Shown here piece after piece: positions 1-8,160 of a stretch of DNA of 26,904 nt. Source of the stretch: Prevotellaceae bacterium (GTDB taxonomy: Bacteria; Bacteroidota; Bacteroidia; Bacteroidales; Bacteroidaceae); assembly GCA_003150315.1 (NCBI GenBank), contig QAML01000049.1, positions 1-26,904 on the forward strand. Reading direction: 5' to 3'. A program made the position numbers and the translations under genes. How positions within the stretch are numbered: the first letter of the stretch is position 1; every line of letters begins with the position of its first letter. A model generated the notes under the pieces. The model did no database searches. It was given only the letters and a program-made list of their open reading frames with translations, and was not told the DNA's origin.

Positions 1-103
1 AAAAAATACAAGCCATGTATTTTAAAATACAAGGCACTTATTTCAAAATATGTGCCTTATATTTTTTGCCACAATAACTCTCTGACGCACAATAACTTAC
101 AAA
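1..103 (+). repeat. Intergenic 21-bp-unit palindromic element, copy 1 (left arm outside window)
   Basis: First of six related copies. Three sites start at 6, 27 and 48, exactly 21 bp apart: ATACAAGCCATGTAT, then ATACAAGGCACTTAT, then the inverted ATATGTGCCTTATAT. Sites 2 and 3 form an imperfect palindrome flanked by A-runs and T-runs. The right arm ends in CAATAACTTACAAA, which matches the right arms of copies 2, 3 and 4, so this copy is in + orientation. Its left arm lies before base 1. The function is unknown. Confidence 0.85.
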
Positions 104-287
104 CGCCTCAATTTTTACCATAAAACCTTGATTATAAACAACTTGTGCAAAACTGCAAAAAAAACATCACCAATCATAATCCGACAATTTTTCATACTTT
201 CCTTTTTCTCAAAAAGGAAAAAGGCTTCATAAAACGCTACACGCTTAGCCACGCAAATTTCAACAAAACGTTAGTTTATTTTATGCT
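104..287. other. AT-rich intergenic stretch with no gene seen
   Basis: No credible reading frame is present. The only structure seen is a small hairpin, CCTTTTTC at 201-208 pairing with GAAAAAGG at 217-224. The rest appears to be upstream spacer for the promoter at 288. Confidence 0.5.
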
Positions 288-317
288 TTTGAAAATGCAC
301 GTTTTTTCTTAACTTTG
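288..317 (+). promoter_or_regulatory. Bacteroidetes-type promoter (TTTG, then TAACTTTG)
   Basis: TAACTTTG at 310-317 is a perfect TAnnTTTG -7 box. TTTG at 288-291 lies 18 bp upstream in the -33 position. The start codon at 327 is only nine bases beyond the box, which implies a very short 5' leader. Confidence 0.65.
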
Positions 318-326
318 TACACATCT

Positions 327-1181
327 ATGCAGTTGAAAGAAAGATTCATATTATATATAACAACAATCGCCGCATTCATAAATTTGTTTGCGGTGGAAAA
401 GGCAGCTGCACAGGAAGACGCCAACCGATATACCATGCGCTCGAACATGATAGGCATAGGTGCAACAAACAGGCTGGAAACTTATCTCTCACCTTTTGAA
501 TATACCGGCACGGAAGTGCGCTTTCTTCACGAATCAATGCGTCTTACGAAAATGATGAACGGAAGAATCAGCACGCAACAGTTTTTCGAGGGCAACATGA
601 GCATTTCGCGCAGTCCCAGCCACGATGCAAATTTTCTTGCAGGCGACTTCGACTGGCGCATAGCCTGGCACTACAATTGGGAACCTGCTGAAAACCTGCG
701 CATTCTCGGAGGACTGCAAACGGGAGCAAGTATCGGAACTGTTTATAACACGAGAAACGGCAACAATCCCGCTCAGGCAAAGTTTTCAACCGACATCGCC
801 GCCTCGGCAATGGCAGTTTATCGTTTCACACTCCTGAATCGTCTGTTCGCAGTGCGCTATCAGTTCGACATGCCTCTGATAGGGTTGATGTTCTCTCCCG
901 CTTTCGGACAATCATACTACGAAATGTTTTCACTGGGACACTACGATCACAACGTATGTGCCACATGGGCGGGAAACGCTCCCACTTTCCGCAATCTGCT
1001 TACGCTCGATGCCCCACTCGGAAGCGGCACGCTGCGCATAGGGTGGCGCGGCGACATAAGGCAAAGCCATGTGAACCATCTCAAAAGCCACACATGGAGC
1101 AATTTGTTCATGATTGGCTATGTGAAACACTTTCGTCTCGTGAAACATAGCGACGGCGATTCGCACAAATATATATTATAG
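327..1181 (+). CDS. DUF3316 family secreted/outer-membrane protein
   Basis: A 284-residue protein. The N-terminus is a signal peptide with a hydrophobic core (FILYITTIAAFINLFAV) and a likely cleavage after AAAQ. The remainder is rich in alternating aromatic residues, with segments such as TYLSPFEYTG, YNTRNGNNPAQAK and FSPAFGQSYYEMF that I recognise from the Bacteroidetes DUF3316 family, thought to be outer-membrane beta-barrels. The function is unknown. I chose ATG at 327 rather than TTG at 315 because 315 lies inside the -7 box. The next gene begins four bases after the stop, so the two are probably co-transcribed. Confidence 0.75.
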   Translation: MQLKERFILYITTIAAFINLFAVEKAAAQEDANRYTMRSNMIGIGATNRLETYLSPFEYTGTEVRFLHESMRLTKMMNGRISTQQFFEGNMSISRSPSHDANFLAGDFDWRIAWHYNWEPAENLRILGGLQTGASIGTVYNTRNGNNPAQAKFSTDIAASAMAVYRFTLLNRLFAVRYQFDMPLIGLMFSPAFGQSYYEMFSLGHYDHNVCATWAGNAPTFRNLLTLDAPLGSGTLRIGWRGDIRQSHVNHLKSHTWSNLFMIGYVKHFRLVKHSDGDSHKYIL

Positions 1182-1185
1182 CCGT

Positions 1186-2196
1186 ATGAAACGCTTCACA
1201 ATATTCCTCGCAACGCTTTGCCTGATGCTTACGTCCTGCATAACCGAAGACACACCGCACAACACTCCTGAGGGAAACTTCGATTATCTGTGGAAAATAC
1301 TTGACGAACATTACTGTTTCTTTGCCGAAAAGAACAAGTTGTACGGCGTAGATTGGAACGACGTTTACGCTCGCTACAAACCTCAGGTGAGACCTAACAT
1401 GTCAAACGAACAACTATTCACGCTCTGTGCGCAGATGCTTTACGAGCTTCGCGACGGACACGTAAACCTGACTGCCTCGCACGACATGGCTCGCTATTGG
1501 AAATGGTATGAGGATTATCCCACGAATTTCAGTGATTCCATTCAACGAATATACATGGGAACGGATTACAGAATAGCCGGCGGAATGAGGTATCGCATTC
1601 TCGGAAAAGACATAGGCTACATGCGGGTTTCAACATTTGAAAATGCCGTTGGCAGCGGCAACGTAAGCGAAATGTTGCGCTACTTTGCCCTGTGCAAAGC
1701 CTTGATAATAGATGTCAGGAACAATGGCGGGGGCATGATAACCTCTGCCGAAAAGCTGGCGTCCCATTTTGTGAACGCCAAAGCCCTTGCAGGATATATC
1801 AGTCATAAGAACGGCAAGGGACACAGCGATTTCTCATCGCCCAAAGCCGTTTACCTGACCCCCGCAACGGGAATACGCTGGCTGAAGCCCGTTTTCATAC
1901 TCACCAACCGACAAACTTACAGCGCGGCAAATACATTTGTGATGTATATGAAGAACCTTGCGCATGTGAAAACCGTTGGCGACAAAACTGGAGGCGGTGC
2001 GGGAATGCCGTTTAACTCCGAATTGCCCAACGGGTGGAGTGTAAGGTTTTCGGCATGCCCCATGTTTGACGCGGAAATGCAGGACACGGAAGCAGGAATA
2101 GACCCCGACATAAAAGAAAACATTACAACCGAAGACTACCGGCGCGGAATAGACACGATAATAGAAACCGCAATAAAGGCAGCCAACACCAAATAA
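1186..2196 (+). CDS. S41 family (tail-specific type) serine protease, lipoprotein
   Basis: 336 residues. The N-terminus ends in a lipobox (LTSC, Cys18), so this is a membrane-anchored lipoprotein outside the cytoplasm. The C-terminal half is an S41 peptidase core: IIDVRNNGGG around 174-183, the nucleophile Ser246 in TYSAANTF, and the general base Lys267 in GDKTGGG. That is the Ser-Lys dyad of the C-terminal processing protease family. No clear PDZ domain is visible between the N-terminal region and the core. It is the second gene after the DUF3316 gene. No terminator is seen before the tRNA promoter, so read-through into the tRNA is possible. The substrate is unknown. Confidence 0.9.
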   Translation: MKRFTIFLATLCLMLTSCITEDTPHNTPEGNFDYLWKILDEHYCFFAEKNKLYGVDWNDVYARYKPQVRPNMSNEQLFTLCAQMLYELRDGHVNLTASHDMARYWKWYEDYPTNFSDSIQRIYMGTDYRIAGGMRYRILGKDIGYMRVSTFENAVGSGNVSEMLRYFALCKALIIDVRNNGGGMITSAEKLASHFVNAKALAGYISHKNGKGHSDFSSPKAVYLTPATGIRWLKPVFILTNRQTYSAANTFVMYMKNLAHVKTVGDKTGGGAGMPFNSELPNGWSVRFSACPMFDAEMQDTEAGIDPDIKENITTEDYRRGIDTIIETAIKAANTK

Positions 2197-2208
2197 ACGG
2201 CGCGGGGT

Positions 2209-2239
2209 TTTGTCATTTGCCGATGTATTGTTAAATTTG
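2209..2239 (+). promoter_or_regulatory. tRNA-Leu promoter (TTTG-N19-TAAATTTG)
   Basis: TTTG at 2209-2212 and TAAATTTG at 2232-2239 are separated by 19 bp, the textbook Bacteroides arrangement. A second TTTG at 2216-2219 lies 12 bp upstream of the box. The mature tRNA starts at 2256. Confidence 0.75.
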
Positions 2240-2255
2240 CAACTCCAAACATCGC

Positions 2256-2337
2256 GCACCTGTGGCGGAATTGGTAGACGCGCCAGACTTAGGATCTGGT
2301 AACTTCGGTTGTGTAGGTTCGAGTCCTATCAGGTGTA
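2256..2337 (+). tRNA. tRNA-Leu (anticodon UAG)
   Basis: Acceptor strands GCACCTG and CAGGTGT pair fully with one G-U. The anticodon stem CCAGA/TCTGG encloses the loop CTTAGGA, which gives anticodon UAG. The T arm contains GGTTCGAGTCC. The extended variable arm around AACTTCGGTTG is typical of class II tRNA-Leu. CCA is not encoded. It has its own promoter upstream and a hairpin terminator eight bases downstream. Confidence 0.96.
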
Positions 2338-2344
2338 CATAAAT

Positions 2345-2380
2345 ACCGATCGCATTGCGGTCGGTTTTATTTTTGTTTTT
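2345..2380 (+). terminator. Rho-independent terminator after tRNA-Leu
   Basis: ACCGATCGC pairs with GCGGTCGGT across an ATT loop, with one T-G wobble, followed by TTTTATTTTTG. It directly follows the tRNA. Confidence 0.9.
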
Positions 2381-2397
2381 CCAACCACAAAATCCCG

Positions 2398-2550
2398 TTT
2401 TTTTACGTTCTTGCACCATGCAAAAAACACATAAGGCATGTTGTAAAAAATACAAGCCATATATTTTAAAATACAAGGCACTTATTTTAAAATAAGTGCC
2501 TTGTATTTTTCGTCTTTTCAAGCATCTTATTTTCAATGTCTTACAAAAGC
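2398..2550 (+). repeat. Intergenic 21-bp-unit palindromic element, copy 2
   Basis: The best preserved copy. Sites start at 2450 (ATACAAGCCATATAT), 2471 (ATACAAGGCACTTAT) and 2492 (inverted ATAAGTGCCTTGTAT). Positions 2471-2506 are a perfect 36-bp palindrome, extended by AAA/TTT. The left arm includes a fourth degenerate site (ACATAAGGC) and the right arm ends near CTTACAAAAG. It lies between the tRNA terminator and the converging minus-strand run. Apart from it, 2381-2706 contains no gene. Confidence 0.9.
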
Positions 2551-2706
2551 CCCCAAAATCGTTTTTTTGCGACATGTTTTTCCGCTGCTTTTGGGATAAA
2601 ATTCTTTGTTTTTTTCCCCTGTGAGCGATATGTTTTTCGCACTGCGGCATGCAAGGCGAATCACATCAGAAACAGAATTTCTTGTAAGCCGCTACGCAAG
2701 GATAAA

Positions 2707-3390
2707 TCAGAAAACAGTCCACTTTAGTCCCAAGGAAATATTTATTATGTCCCAGAGCGAAACGTAGCGATTTGTAGAAAAAGAGGCTATGTCGAGGTCG
2801 CAGGTGTTGAAATCGTAATAGATAATGACTTCGCGGAATATTCTGCGCTTTGCCTCGGGTATGTGCAAACGCAAACGCTGACCTACGGAAATTCCTGCAC
2901 GCATGCCGGAAGAAAAACCATAGTATTTGTGGGGATATCTAACCGGTTCGCTCATCCAGAACTCGTGTCCGGTAATGACATTGAAGTACATTGCCACCGC
3001 GAGGGGCTGAAAATTCACGTCGCCATACACTTTTATGTCGAAAGGCACGTAGGTTTCGCGGGCAGTAATGGTGAGTTTTCCTCTGCCGGTGGTATATGGC
3101 GGCACATATCCGAGCAAGAAATCGGTTTCCCACGAATTGTTTTTGCCGTACATCCAGCCAAGCCCCGCCGAAAACAGACCAATTCCGCCGGCATACTGTG
3201 CCACTACACGCCTTGGGGTTAAAGAGTGCCAGAAAGACATGAATTTTTCGGCACGTTTCTCATAACGCGCTATTTTCATGCTGTCTCTGACGGAATCGGT
3301 GCGCAAACTGCCGGCGGGCAAAACCGCACGGGATTGCACAACACAGAAAAGCGCAACCAACAATGCCGTTTTTTTACAATTCCACCACAT
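2707..3390 (-). CDS. Conserved Bacteroidetes protein, predicted outer-membrane beta-barrel
   Basis: 227 residues. A hydrophobic N-terminus (TALLVALFCVV) looks like a signal peptide. After a short charged segment, the protein consists of amphipathic strands rich in Gly and aromatic residues and ends in TVF; a terminal Phe is common in outer-membrane barrels. I recognise the general family (aligned features: GIGLFSAGLGWMYG, WETDFLLGY, YGFSSGMRAGISVGQR) but no function is known to me. The start overlaps the end of the phosphoesterase gene by 17 bp, so translation is probably coupled. It is the last gene of the metF-to-barrel run. Confidence 0.65.
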   Translation of the reverse strand: MWWNCKKTALLVALFCVVQSRAVLPAGSLRTDSVRDSMKIARYEKRAEKFMSFWHSLTPRRVVAQYAGGIGLFSAGLGWMYGKNNSWETDFLLGYVPPYTTGRGKLTITARETYVPFDIKVYGDVNFQPLAVAMYFNVITGHEFWMSEPVRYPHKYYGFSSGMRAGISVGQRLRLHIPEAKRRIFREVIIYYDFNTCDLDIASFSTNRYVSLWDIINISLGLKWTVF

Positions 3391-4183
3391 TGCGCGTATA
3401 TCCTTTCCTATTTACAGTGAAAACAAGATAGGTGCGCTTCATGGCATTGGCGCAACCGTAATAAACATTGCCGTCGTTGAAAATATCGCTGACGGTTGTG
3501 TGATGAGTATGTCCGTGAAGCGATAAAACAAGATTGGGAAATTTCAGAATTTCCCTTTCAAAAAGACTGCTGATATTGTTGTCAAACTGCTCGGAACCAG
3601 GAGGAGCATGCATGGCAACTATCGTGTGGGTGGCTTGAGTGGGAAAGTTTTCGATTTCATTGCTTATGAATGCGAAATCGGGCACTGCCGTGGTGTGGTC
3701 ATACTCCCTGCTGTTGGTGTTGAGGCACACAAAGCGCACAAAGCCCGCCGTGAAGGCAAAGTTCTCCTCTCCGAAAATGATTTTATAGACTTTCTCACCC
3801 GTTCCGAGGCAATCGTGATTGCCTATGAGGGAAACACATGGTTTCTTGAGCTTTCCAAGCACGTCGCGCATCCAGATAAATTCTTTTGTCTCGCCGAAAT
3901 CGGTGAGATCGCCCAGGTTAATTACGAAATCAACCTCATGGCGGGAATTTATGTCGCTTATAATTTCGCGCGTATCATCGTAGCGGCGTTGGGTGTCGCT
4001 TATAACGGCAAAACAAACCGTGTCGCGACCTTGGCAAACGGTTTCTATTTTGCTTATGTTCTTTTTGTTGAGGTTCGTGTTGCCATGTATTCTCCCGTCA
4101 TAGGGATGATATTCGAACTTGTTGCAACACGCGAATAAAAACAATACAAACGCGCAACACGCCAACAGTCCCGTTTTTTTCAT
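3374..4183 (-). CDS. Calcineurin-like metallophosphoesterase lipoprotein
   Basis: 269 residues with a lipobox ending at Cys19 (LFAC). The metallophosphatase motifs occur in order: SDTQ near 62-65 (Gln where many members have His), GDLTD at 91-95, GNHD at 121-124, HAPPG near 193, and HGHTHH in the C-terminal part. Together these would hold two metal ions. The lipobox places it in the envelope, not the cytoplasm. The substrate is unknown. It starts 13 bp after gldH ends and overlaps the barrel gene that follows, so all three are probably one transcript. Confidence 0.88.
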   Translation of the reverse strand: MKKTGLLACCAFVLFLFACCNKFEYHPYDGRIHGNTNLNKKNISKIETVCQGRDTVCFAVISDTQRRYDDTREIISDINSRHEVDFVINLGDLTDFGETKEFIWMRDVLGKLKKPCVSLIGNHDCLGTGEKVYKIIFGEENFAFTAGFVRFVCLNTNSREYDHTTAVPDFAFISNEIENFPTQATHTIVAMHAPPGSEQFDNNISSLFEREILKFPNLVLSLHGHTHHTTVSDIFNDGNVYYGCANAMKRTYLVFTVNRKGYTRNVVEL

Positions 4184-4196
4184 GGCGAGGAGAATT

Positions 4197-4664
4197 TTAT
4201 TTGGAAATGCGCACGCCGATGTTCGAAACTCCCGGAATAATTTCGCGGCGCATGATGTGGTGAATGGTAAACCTTCCGGTCTGTCCTTTTTGCAAGTTCA
4301 CATCGCCAAGATTGAAGTCGTACTGATACATGTCCGTACCGTTGCCGCTTCTGACTCCGTTTTTGTCGGCAAAAACACAAGCCACGGTGTCGGTAAACAC
4401 TGTGTCGGGATTGGAAAACTCGACCGCAACCGAAAGCCAAAGCTTCTGGTAAGGATAATCATTGGTTGTTCGCACGCCGATATTTATGTCGTAGAGTCCG
4501 CTCTCCTTTACGGTGTCCACAGGAAAGGAAAGCGCATCGCTATGTTCCCAACCCTCGACCGGTACATTGCGGTAAAAGTGCATGACAGTGGAGCGTTTGC
4601 ACGACAAAAGCGTTATGCAAACCACCAACACATACAATATTATTTCAAGACTTCTCTCCCTCAT
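4197..4664 (-). CDS. gldH: GldH-type gliding motility lipoprotein
   Basis: 155 residues. The true start is taken as the ATG at 4664, because only from there does the protein begin with a signal peptide and lipobox (LLSC, Cys22); the longer frame merely reads back into the preceding gene. The body (YRNVPVEGW, LWLSVAVEF, PGVSNIGVRI) matches the GldH family of Bacteroidetes lipoproteins. GldH was first found as a gliding motility factor but is widespread in non-motile Bacteroidales, where its role is unclear. The start overlaps the end of the RicT-like gene by 20 bp, an arrangement consistent with coupled translation. Confidence 0.85.
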   Translation of the reverse strand: MRERSLEIILYVLVVCITLLSCKRSTVMHFYRNVPVEGWEHSDALSFPVDTVKESGLYDINIGVRTTNDYPYQKLWLSVAVEFSNPDTVFTDTVACVFADKNGVRSGNGTDMYQYDFNLGDVNLQKGQTGRFTIHHIMRREIIPGVSNIGVRISK

Positions 4665-5826
4665 TTTTATTTTCCGCCTGATTGCCGTCTTGCGGGCGGT
4701 TGGGTTTCTGATGTTGGGGACGGTTCTTGCGATGCTTCTTCTTGCGCATTTTGTTTTTGTCAAAACGTGTCAGACTGTCCTGTTCTGCCAAATCGGTAGG
4801 CACAGAAGTAGCAACAGCACTGCCGTCCTCGAGTTTATCCGGCTTTTCGCCACGACGATTCATGGACAAAACTTCAAACGCACGCTTTGCCGTAATGGTT
4901 ACGAGGTTCGAACCCGTGTTTTTGTCGGTTGTATATGTAAGAAGCCCCGCAAGAGGGTCGCTTTTCAACAAATAAAACGTGCCGCTAATGGTATCGAGCG
5001 TAACATCTCTGCCCGGAAGTTTTTTCATAGCTTCGACATAAGTGTTCACTTCATAGTTCATGCAGCACTTAAGTTTGGCACATTGTCCCGCAAGCTTCTG
5101 AGGATTCAAAGAAATATTCTGAACTCTCGCCGCACCTGTGGACACGGAAGCAAAATTCTTCATCCATGTGGCGCAGCAAAGTTCTCTGCCGCACGGACCA
5201 ATGCCTCCTATTCGTCCGGCTTCCTGTCTTGCGCCGATTTGTCGCATTTCTATTCTCACGCGAAACTCTTCTGCAAAAACTTTTATGAGTTGCCGGAAAT
5301 CCACTCTCTGATCTGCGATGTAATAGAATATGGCTTTGTTTCCATCACCTTGGTATTCCACATCGCCAATCTTCATTTGTAAACCAAGTTCTTTGGCTAT
5401 TTGACGCGAGCGAATCATTGTTTCGTGCTCAAGCGCCTTTGCCTCGTGAAACTTTTCCATGTCCACCTCGCGCACCTTGCGATAAATTCGTTTTATCTCC
5501 GTTCCGGCTTTCAGCCCGGCCTTTTTCATTTGCAACGGAACCAACTGTCCCGTAAGCGTAACCGTACCTACATCGTGTCCGGGTGAAGCTTCTACCGCCA
5601 CCAAATCACCTTTTACAAGCTGAAGTTTGTTGCTGTTGTGAAAATAAGCCTTGCGCGTGTTCTTAAACTGCACCTCCACCAAATCGGTAGTATCGTTGTT
5701 TCCCGGAACATCGGCAAGATAATCATAAGTATTGAGTTGTTTGTCCTGCGGTCCCACTCCTGCGGTGCAAAGTCCGCGAAGTTTTCCGCAAGGCAGGAAA
5801 TTGGATGAATCTATATTCTCGTGCAT
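4645..5826 (-). CDS. PSP1 domain protein, RicT (YaaT)-like
   Basis: 393 residues. The central PSP1 domain carries the family's cysteine signature: Cys212, Cys217 and Cys218 in CGRELCC, and Cys249, Cys254 and Cys255 in CAKLKCC. In Bacillus the related RicT forms a complex with RicA and RicF that holds 4Fe-4S clusters and affects RNA processing and development; that role is not established here, and no RicA or RicF partner is in the window. The C-terminal tail is a low-complexity, Lys/Asn/Gln-rich stretch absent from short family members. The gene starts 22 bp after holB and overlaps gldH. Confidence 0.85.
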   Translation of the reverse strand: MHENIDSSNFLPCGKLRGLCTAGVGPQDKQLNTYDYLADVPGNNDTTDLVEVQFKNTRKAYFHNSNKLQLVKGDLVAVEASPGHDVGTVTLTGQLVPLQMKKAGLKAGTEIKRIYRKVREVDMEKFHEAKALEHETMIRSRQIAKELGLQMKIGDVEYQGDGNKAIFYYIADQRVDFRQLIKVFAEEFRVRIEMRQIGARQEAGRIGGIGPCGRELCCATWMKNFASVSTGAARVQNISLNPQKLAGQCAKLKCCMNYEVNTYVEAMKKLPGRDVTLDTISGTFYLLKSDPLAGLLTYTTDKNTGSNLVTITAKRAFEVLSMNRRGEKPDKLEDGSAVATSVPTDLAEQDSLTRFDKNKMRKKKHRKNRPQHQKPNRPQDGNQAENKNEGEKS

Positions 5827-5848
5827 ATTATTGTAGTCGTATTAATTT

Positions 5849-6958
5849 CTATTTTCTTAGGAGTATTATGACTTTCATGGTAAAGTCAAACAAAGCAATG
5901 CTTGAATTTGCATTTTGCGATATGTCCTTGGAGGTACGCTCAAGCTCTTCTATGAAGCCAAGAACATTGCGTTCGTTTATGAAACGGGCAAATTTCGTGG
6001 CAAACCCCGCTTCCTCTTCATTCATATAGTTTAGCTGCGGAAGACGAAAGTTGTACATGAAATTTTCCCTCACAAGTTTCAGCGCGTATGCCATGAAACT
6101 TTTTTGCTTTTCCCTTCCCCAACCGGCTATTTGCTCGCTCCATTCCAAAAGACTCTTTATGTCTCGCACATAAGCCTTTCTCATCAGCAGAACAAACATA
6201 TCAAAGAATTGCCGTTCGCCGCTATTTACTTTCAACACGGAGAGTGCTTCGGCGTAGCTGCCTCGTGTTTGTCGCGCAATTCGTGATGCTTCCGTTTCGT
6301 CCAAGCCGTGGAGTTTCACAAGTGCCTCCTTCATGTCTTCATAGCTTATTGGCGGAACATCAAAACGCTGTGTGCGACTAACAACCGTGGGAAGAAGCAT
6401 TTCAGGAGCATCGCTCACAAGAATGAATACTGTTCCCTGCGGCGGTTCTTCAAACAATTTCAGCATTTTGTTTGATGTGGCATCGTTCATACGCTCCGGC
6501 AGCCATATTATAACGACTTTCTTTCCCCCTTCACTTGAATGGAGCATTAACGCCTGCTGTATTGCATCGCTTTCTTGGGAGTATATTACCGGCTGTTGGT
6601 TTTCCGCACTCATTTCCTCAAGCCATGTGTCGAGCGTAAAGTATGGTGACTCTTCTATCATTGACTTCCACTTTTTGAAGAGGCTGCTGCAAGTTTGCTT
6701 CTTCACTGTGGGGAATATGAAATGAAGATCGGGGTGTTCGAGAATCCTTGTTTTCACACACGAAGGGCACACGCCGCAAATGTCATGGTCCGAAGGATTG
6801 TCGCAAAGCAAATATGAAGCGTAGGCAAGGGCTATAGCAAATTTTCCACAGCCTTCCACACCGCAGAAAAGCTGTGCATGAGCCACACGGTCCTCTTTAA
6901 CCTGCATAAGAAGCCTCTTGCAAGTTTCCTGTTGCCCTACTACCTCGCTGAATTTCAT
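5849..6958 (-). CDS. holB: DNA polymerase III delta' subunit (clamp loader)
   Basis: 369 residues, AAA+ clamp-loader fold. Visible features are a Walker A-type loop (GVEGCGK, 33-39), a four-cysteine zinc module (Cys52, 61, 64 and 67, with CGVCPSC), LFEEPPQGTVFIL, and the SRTQRF sensor segment. It loads the sliding clamp as part of the DnaX complex in the cytoplasm. It starts 10 bp after metF. The downstream RicT-like gene follows by 22 bp; RicT-family genes sit beside holB in other bacteria too. Confidence 0.93.
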   Translation of the reverse strand: MKFSEVVGQQETCKRLLMQVKEDRVAHAQLFCGVEGCGKFAIALAYASYLLCDNPSDHDICGVCPSCVKTRILEHPDLHFIFPTVKKQTCSSLFKKWKSMIEESPYFTLDTWLEEMSAENQQPVIYSQESDAIQQALMLHSSEGGKKVVIIWLPERMNDATSNKMLKLFEEPPQGTVFILVSDAPEMLLPTVVSRTQRFDVPPISYEDMKEALVKLHGLDETEASRIARQTRGSYAEALSVLKVNSGERQFFDMFVLLMRKAYVRDIKSLLEWSEQIAGWGREKQKSFMAYALKLVRENFMYNFRLPQLNYMNEEEAGFATKFARFINERNVLGFIEELERTSKDISQNANSSIALFDFTMKVIILLRK

Positions 6959-6968
6959 TGTCTTTTTT

Positions 6969-7922
6969 CTAATATATCTTTTCGGCTATCCTGCGAATGC
7001 TGTTTGCCGCGCCCATTGTGTAAAAATGAATGCTGGGTACGCCGTGCGTCATAAGTTCTTTGCATTGCGCCACACACCATTCCACTCCGAGTTCCTTAAA
7101 CTCATCGTCATTTTTGCACTTTGCCGCTTCTTTTACAAATTCTTCGGGAATGTCGCAACGGAAAGTCTTGGGCACAACCGTTAGTTGCGAAAGTTTCGTA
7201 AAAGGTTTTATGCCGGGAATGATCGGTACTTCTATTCCCGCCTTGCGAGCCTCCTCAACAAAAGCAAAATACTTGGAGTTGTCAAAAAACATCTGTGTTA
7301 CGCCGTAATTTGCCCCGAGTTCTATTTTGCGTTTGAAATATTCCATGTCGGTCTTCATGTTGGAAGCCTCTTCATGCTTTTCGGGATAACAAGCCACGCC
7401 GTAAGTGAATTTTTCGCCTATAAATTCTATTTTTTCTCCGTTTACAAATTTTCCGTTGTTATAGTCGTTAACCTGAACTTCCAAGTCAGTGGTATGTTCA
7501 TGTCCGCCTTCAGTGGGGCGGAAACGCTTATCCTCTTTGGCTTTATCGCCTCGCAGAAGCAGAAGATTGGTTATTCCCAAAAACTGAAGGTCTATAAGCA
7601 GATATTCAGTCTCTTCTTTCGTAAATCCGCTGCACAACACGTGTGGCACAACAGGTATGCCGTATTTGTTTTGTATTGCTGCGGCAACGGCAACTGTTCC
7701 GGGGCGGCGGCGCAGGCGTTCAACCTGATACAGACCGTTTCCCGCATCGCGGAAATACACTTCGCTGTGATGGGTTGTTATATTTATGTATTTCGGATCG
7801 AATTCTCGCAGCAATTCTATGGTGTTGTTTATGGTGTCGAGTCCCTTACCTTTCAAAGGAGGAAGCACCTCAAACGAAAACGCTGTGGATTCGTTGTTTT
7901 TTAGCAGGTTGGTTATGTCCAT
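6969..7922 (-). CDS. metF: Methylenetetrahydrofolate reductase [NAD(P)H]
   Basis: 317 residues, full length for the bacterial enzyme. It reduces 5,10-methylene-THF to 5-methyl-THF for methionine synthesis, using FAD. The N-terminal FSFEVLPP carries the conserved Glu18; THHSEVYFRDAG, LLLRGDKAKED and GVTQMFFDNSKYF follow in the usual order, and PGIKPF lies in the C-terminal third. It is the first gene of the minus-strand run ending at 2707. A perfect -7 box lies about 90 bp upstream. I saw no SAM riboswitch in the leader. Confidence 0.95.
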   Translation of the reverse strand: MDITNLLKNNESTAFSFEVLPPLKGKGLDTINNTIELLREFDPKYINITTHHSEVYFRDAGNGLYQVERLRRRPGTVAVAAAIQNKYGIPVVPHVLCSGFTKEETEYLLIDLQFLGITNLLLLRGDKAKEDKRFRPTEGGHEHTTDLEVQVNDYNNGKFVNGEKIEFIGEKFTYGVACYPEKHEEASNMKTDMEYFKRKIELGANYGVTQMFFDNSKYFAFVEEARKAGIEVPIIPGIKPFTKLSQLTVVPKTFRCDIPEEFVKEAAKCKNDDEFKELGVEWCVAQCKELMTHGVPSIHFYTMGAANSIRRIAEKIY

Positions 7923-8013
7923 ATTTACTTATTGCGGTTGACATTGTGCATGGCGTGCGCCGGTGTTTATCTCCTTGCGCCCACTGCATTCTATGCCTAA
8001 TTTAATATAACCA

Positions 8014-8036
8014 CAAAAGTACGATTTTTTTGCCAA
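8014..8036 (-). promoter_or_regulatory. metF operon promoter (TACTTTTG -7 box)
   Basis: Read on the minus strand, TACTTTTG (8021-8014) is a perfect TAnnTTTG box. TTG at 8036-8034 lies exactly 12 bp upstream. There is no TTG at the usual 19-bp spacing. It would give a leader of about 85 bases before metF. The remaining divergent region to ddh contains no gene; TATTTTCG near 8120 on the plus strand is a weak box for ddh. Confidence 0.5.
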
Positions 8037-8160
8037 TCGTTTTCCCCAATATCGGGTATTTTACAAGCCACTATACATATTTTAGCATCGGACATAGTGC
8101 TTATGTGTTAAGGAAAAAGTATTTTCGTATTCTCAAAACTCAAAACCAACAAAACAATAT

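Noticed and set aside
2231..2650. A 139-residue frame on the minus strand
   Set aside because: It crosses the tRNA-Leu gene and repeat copy 2 in antisense; its peptide is translated repeat.
4582..5382. A 266-residue frame opposite the RicT-like gene
   Set aside because: Shadow of a gene whose cysteine signature and length are convincing on the minus strand.
7923..8013. A riboswitch in the metF leader
   Set aside because: No SAM-type or other known aptamer core could be seen in the roughly 85 bases.
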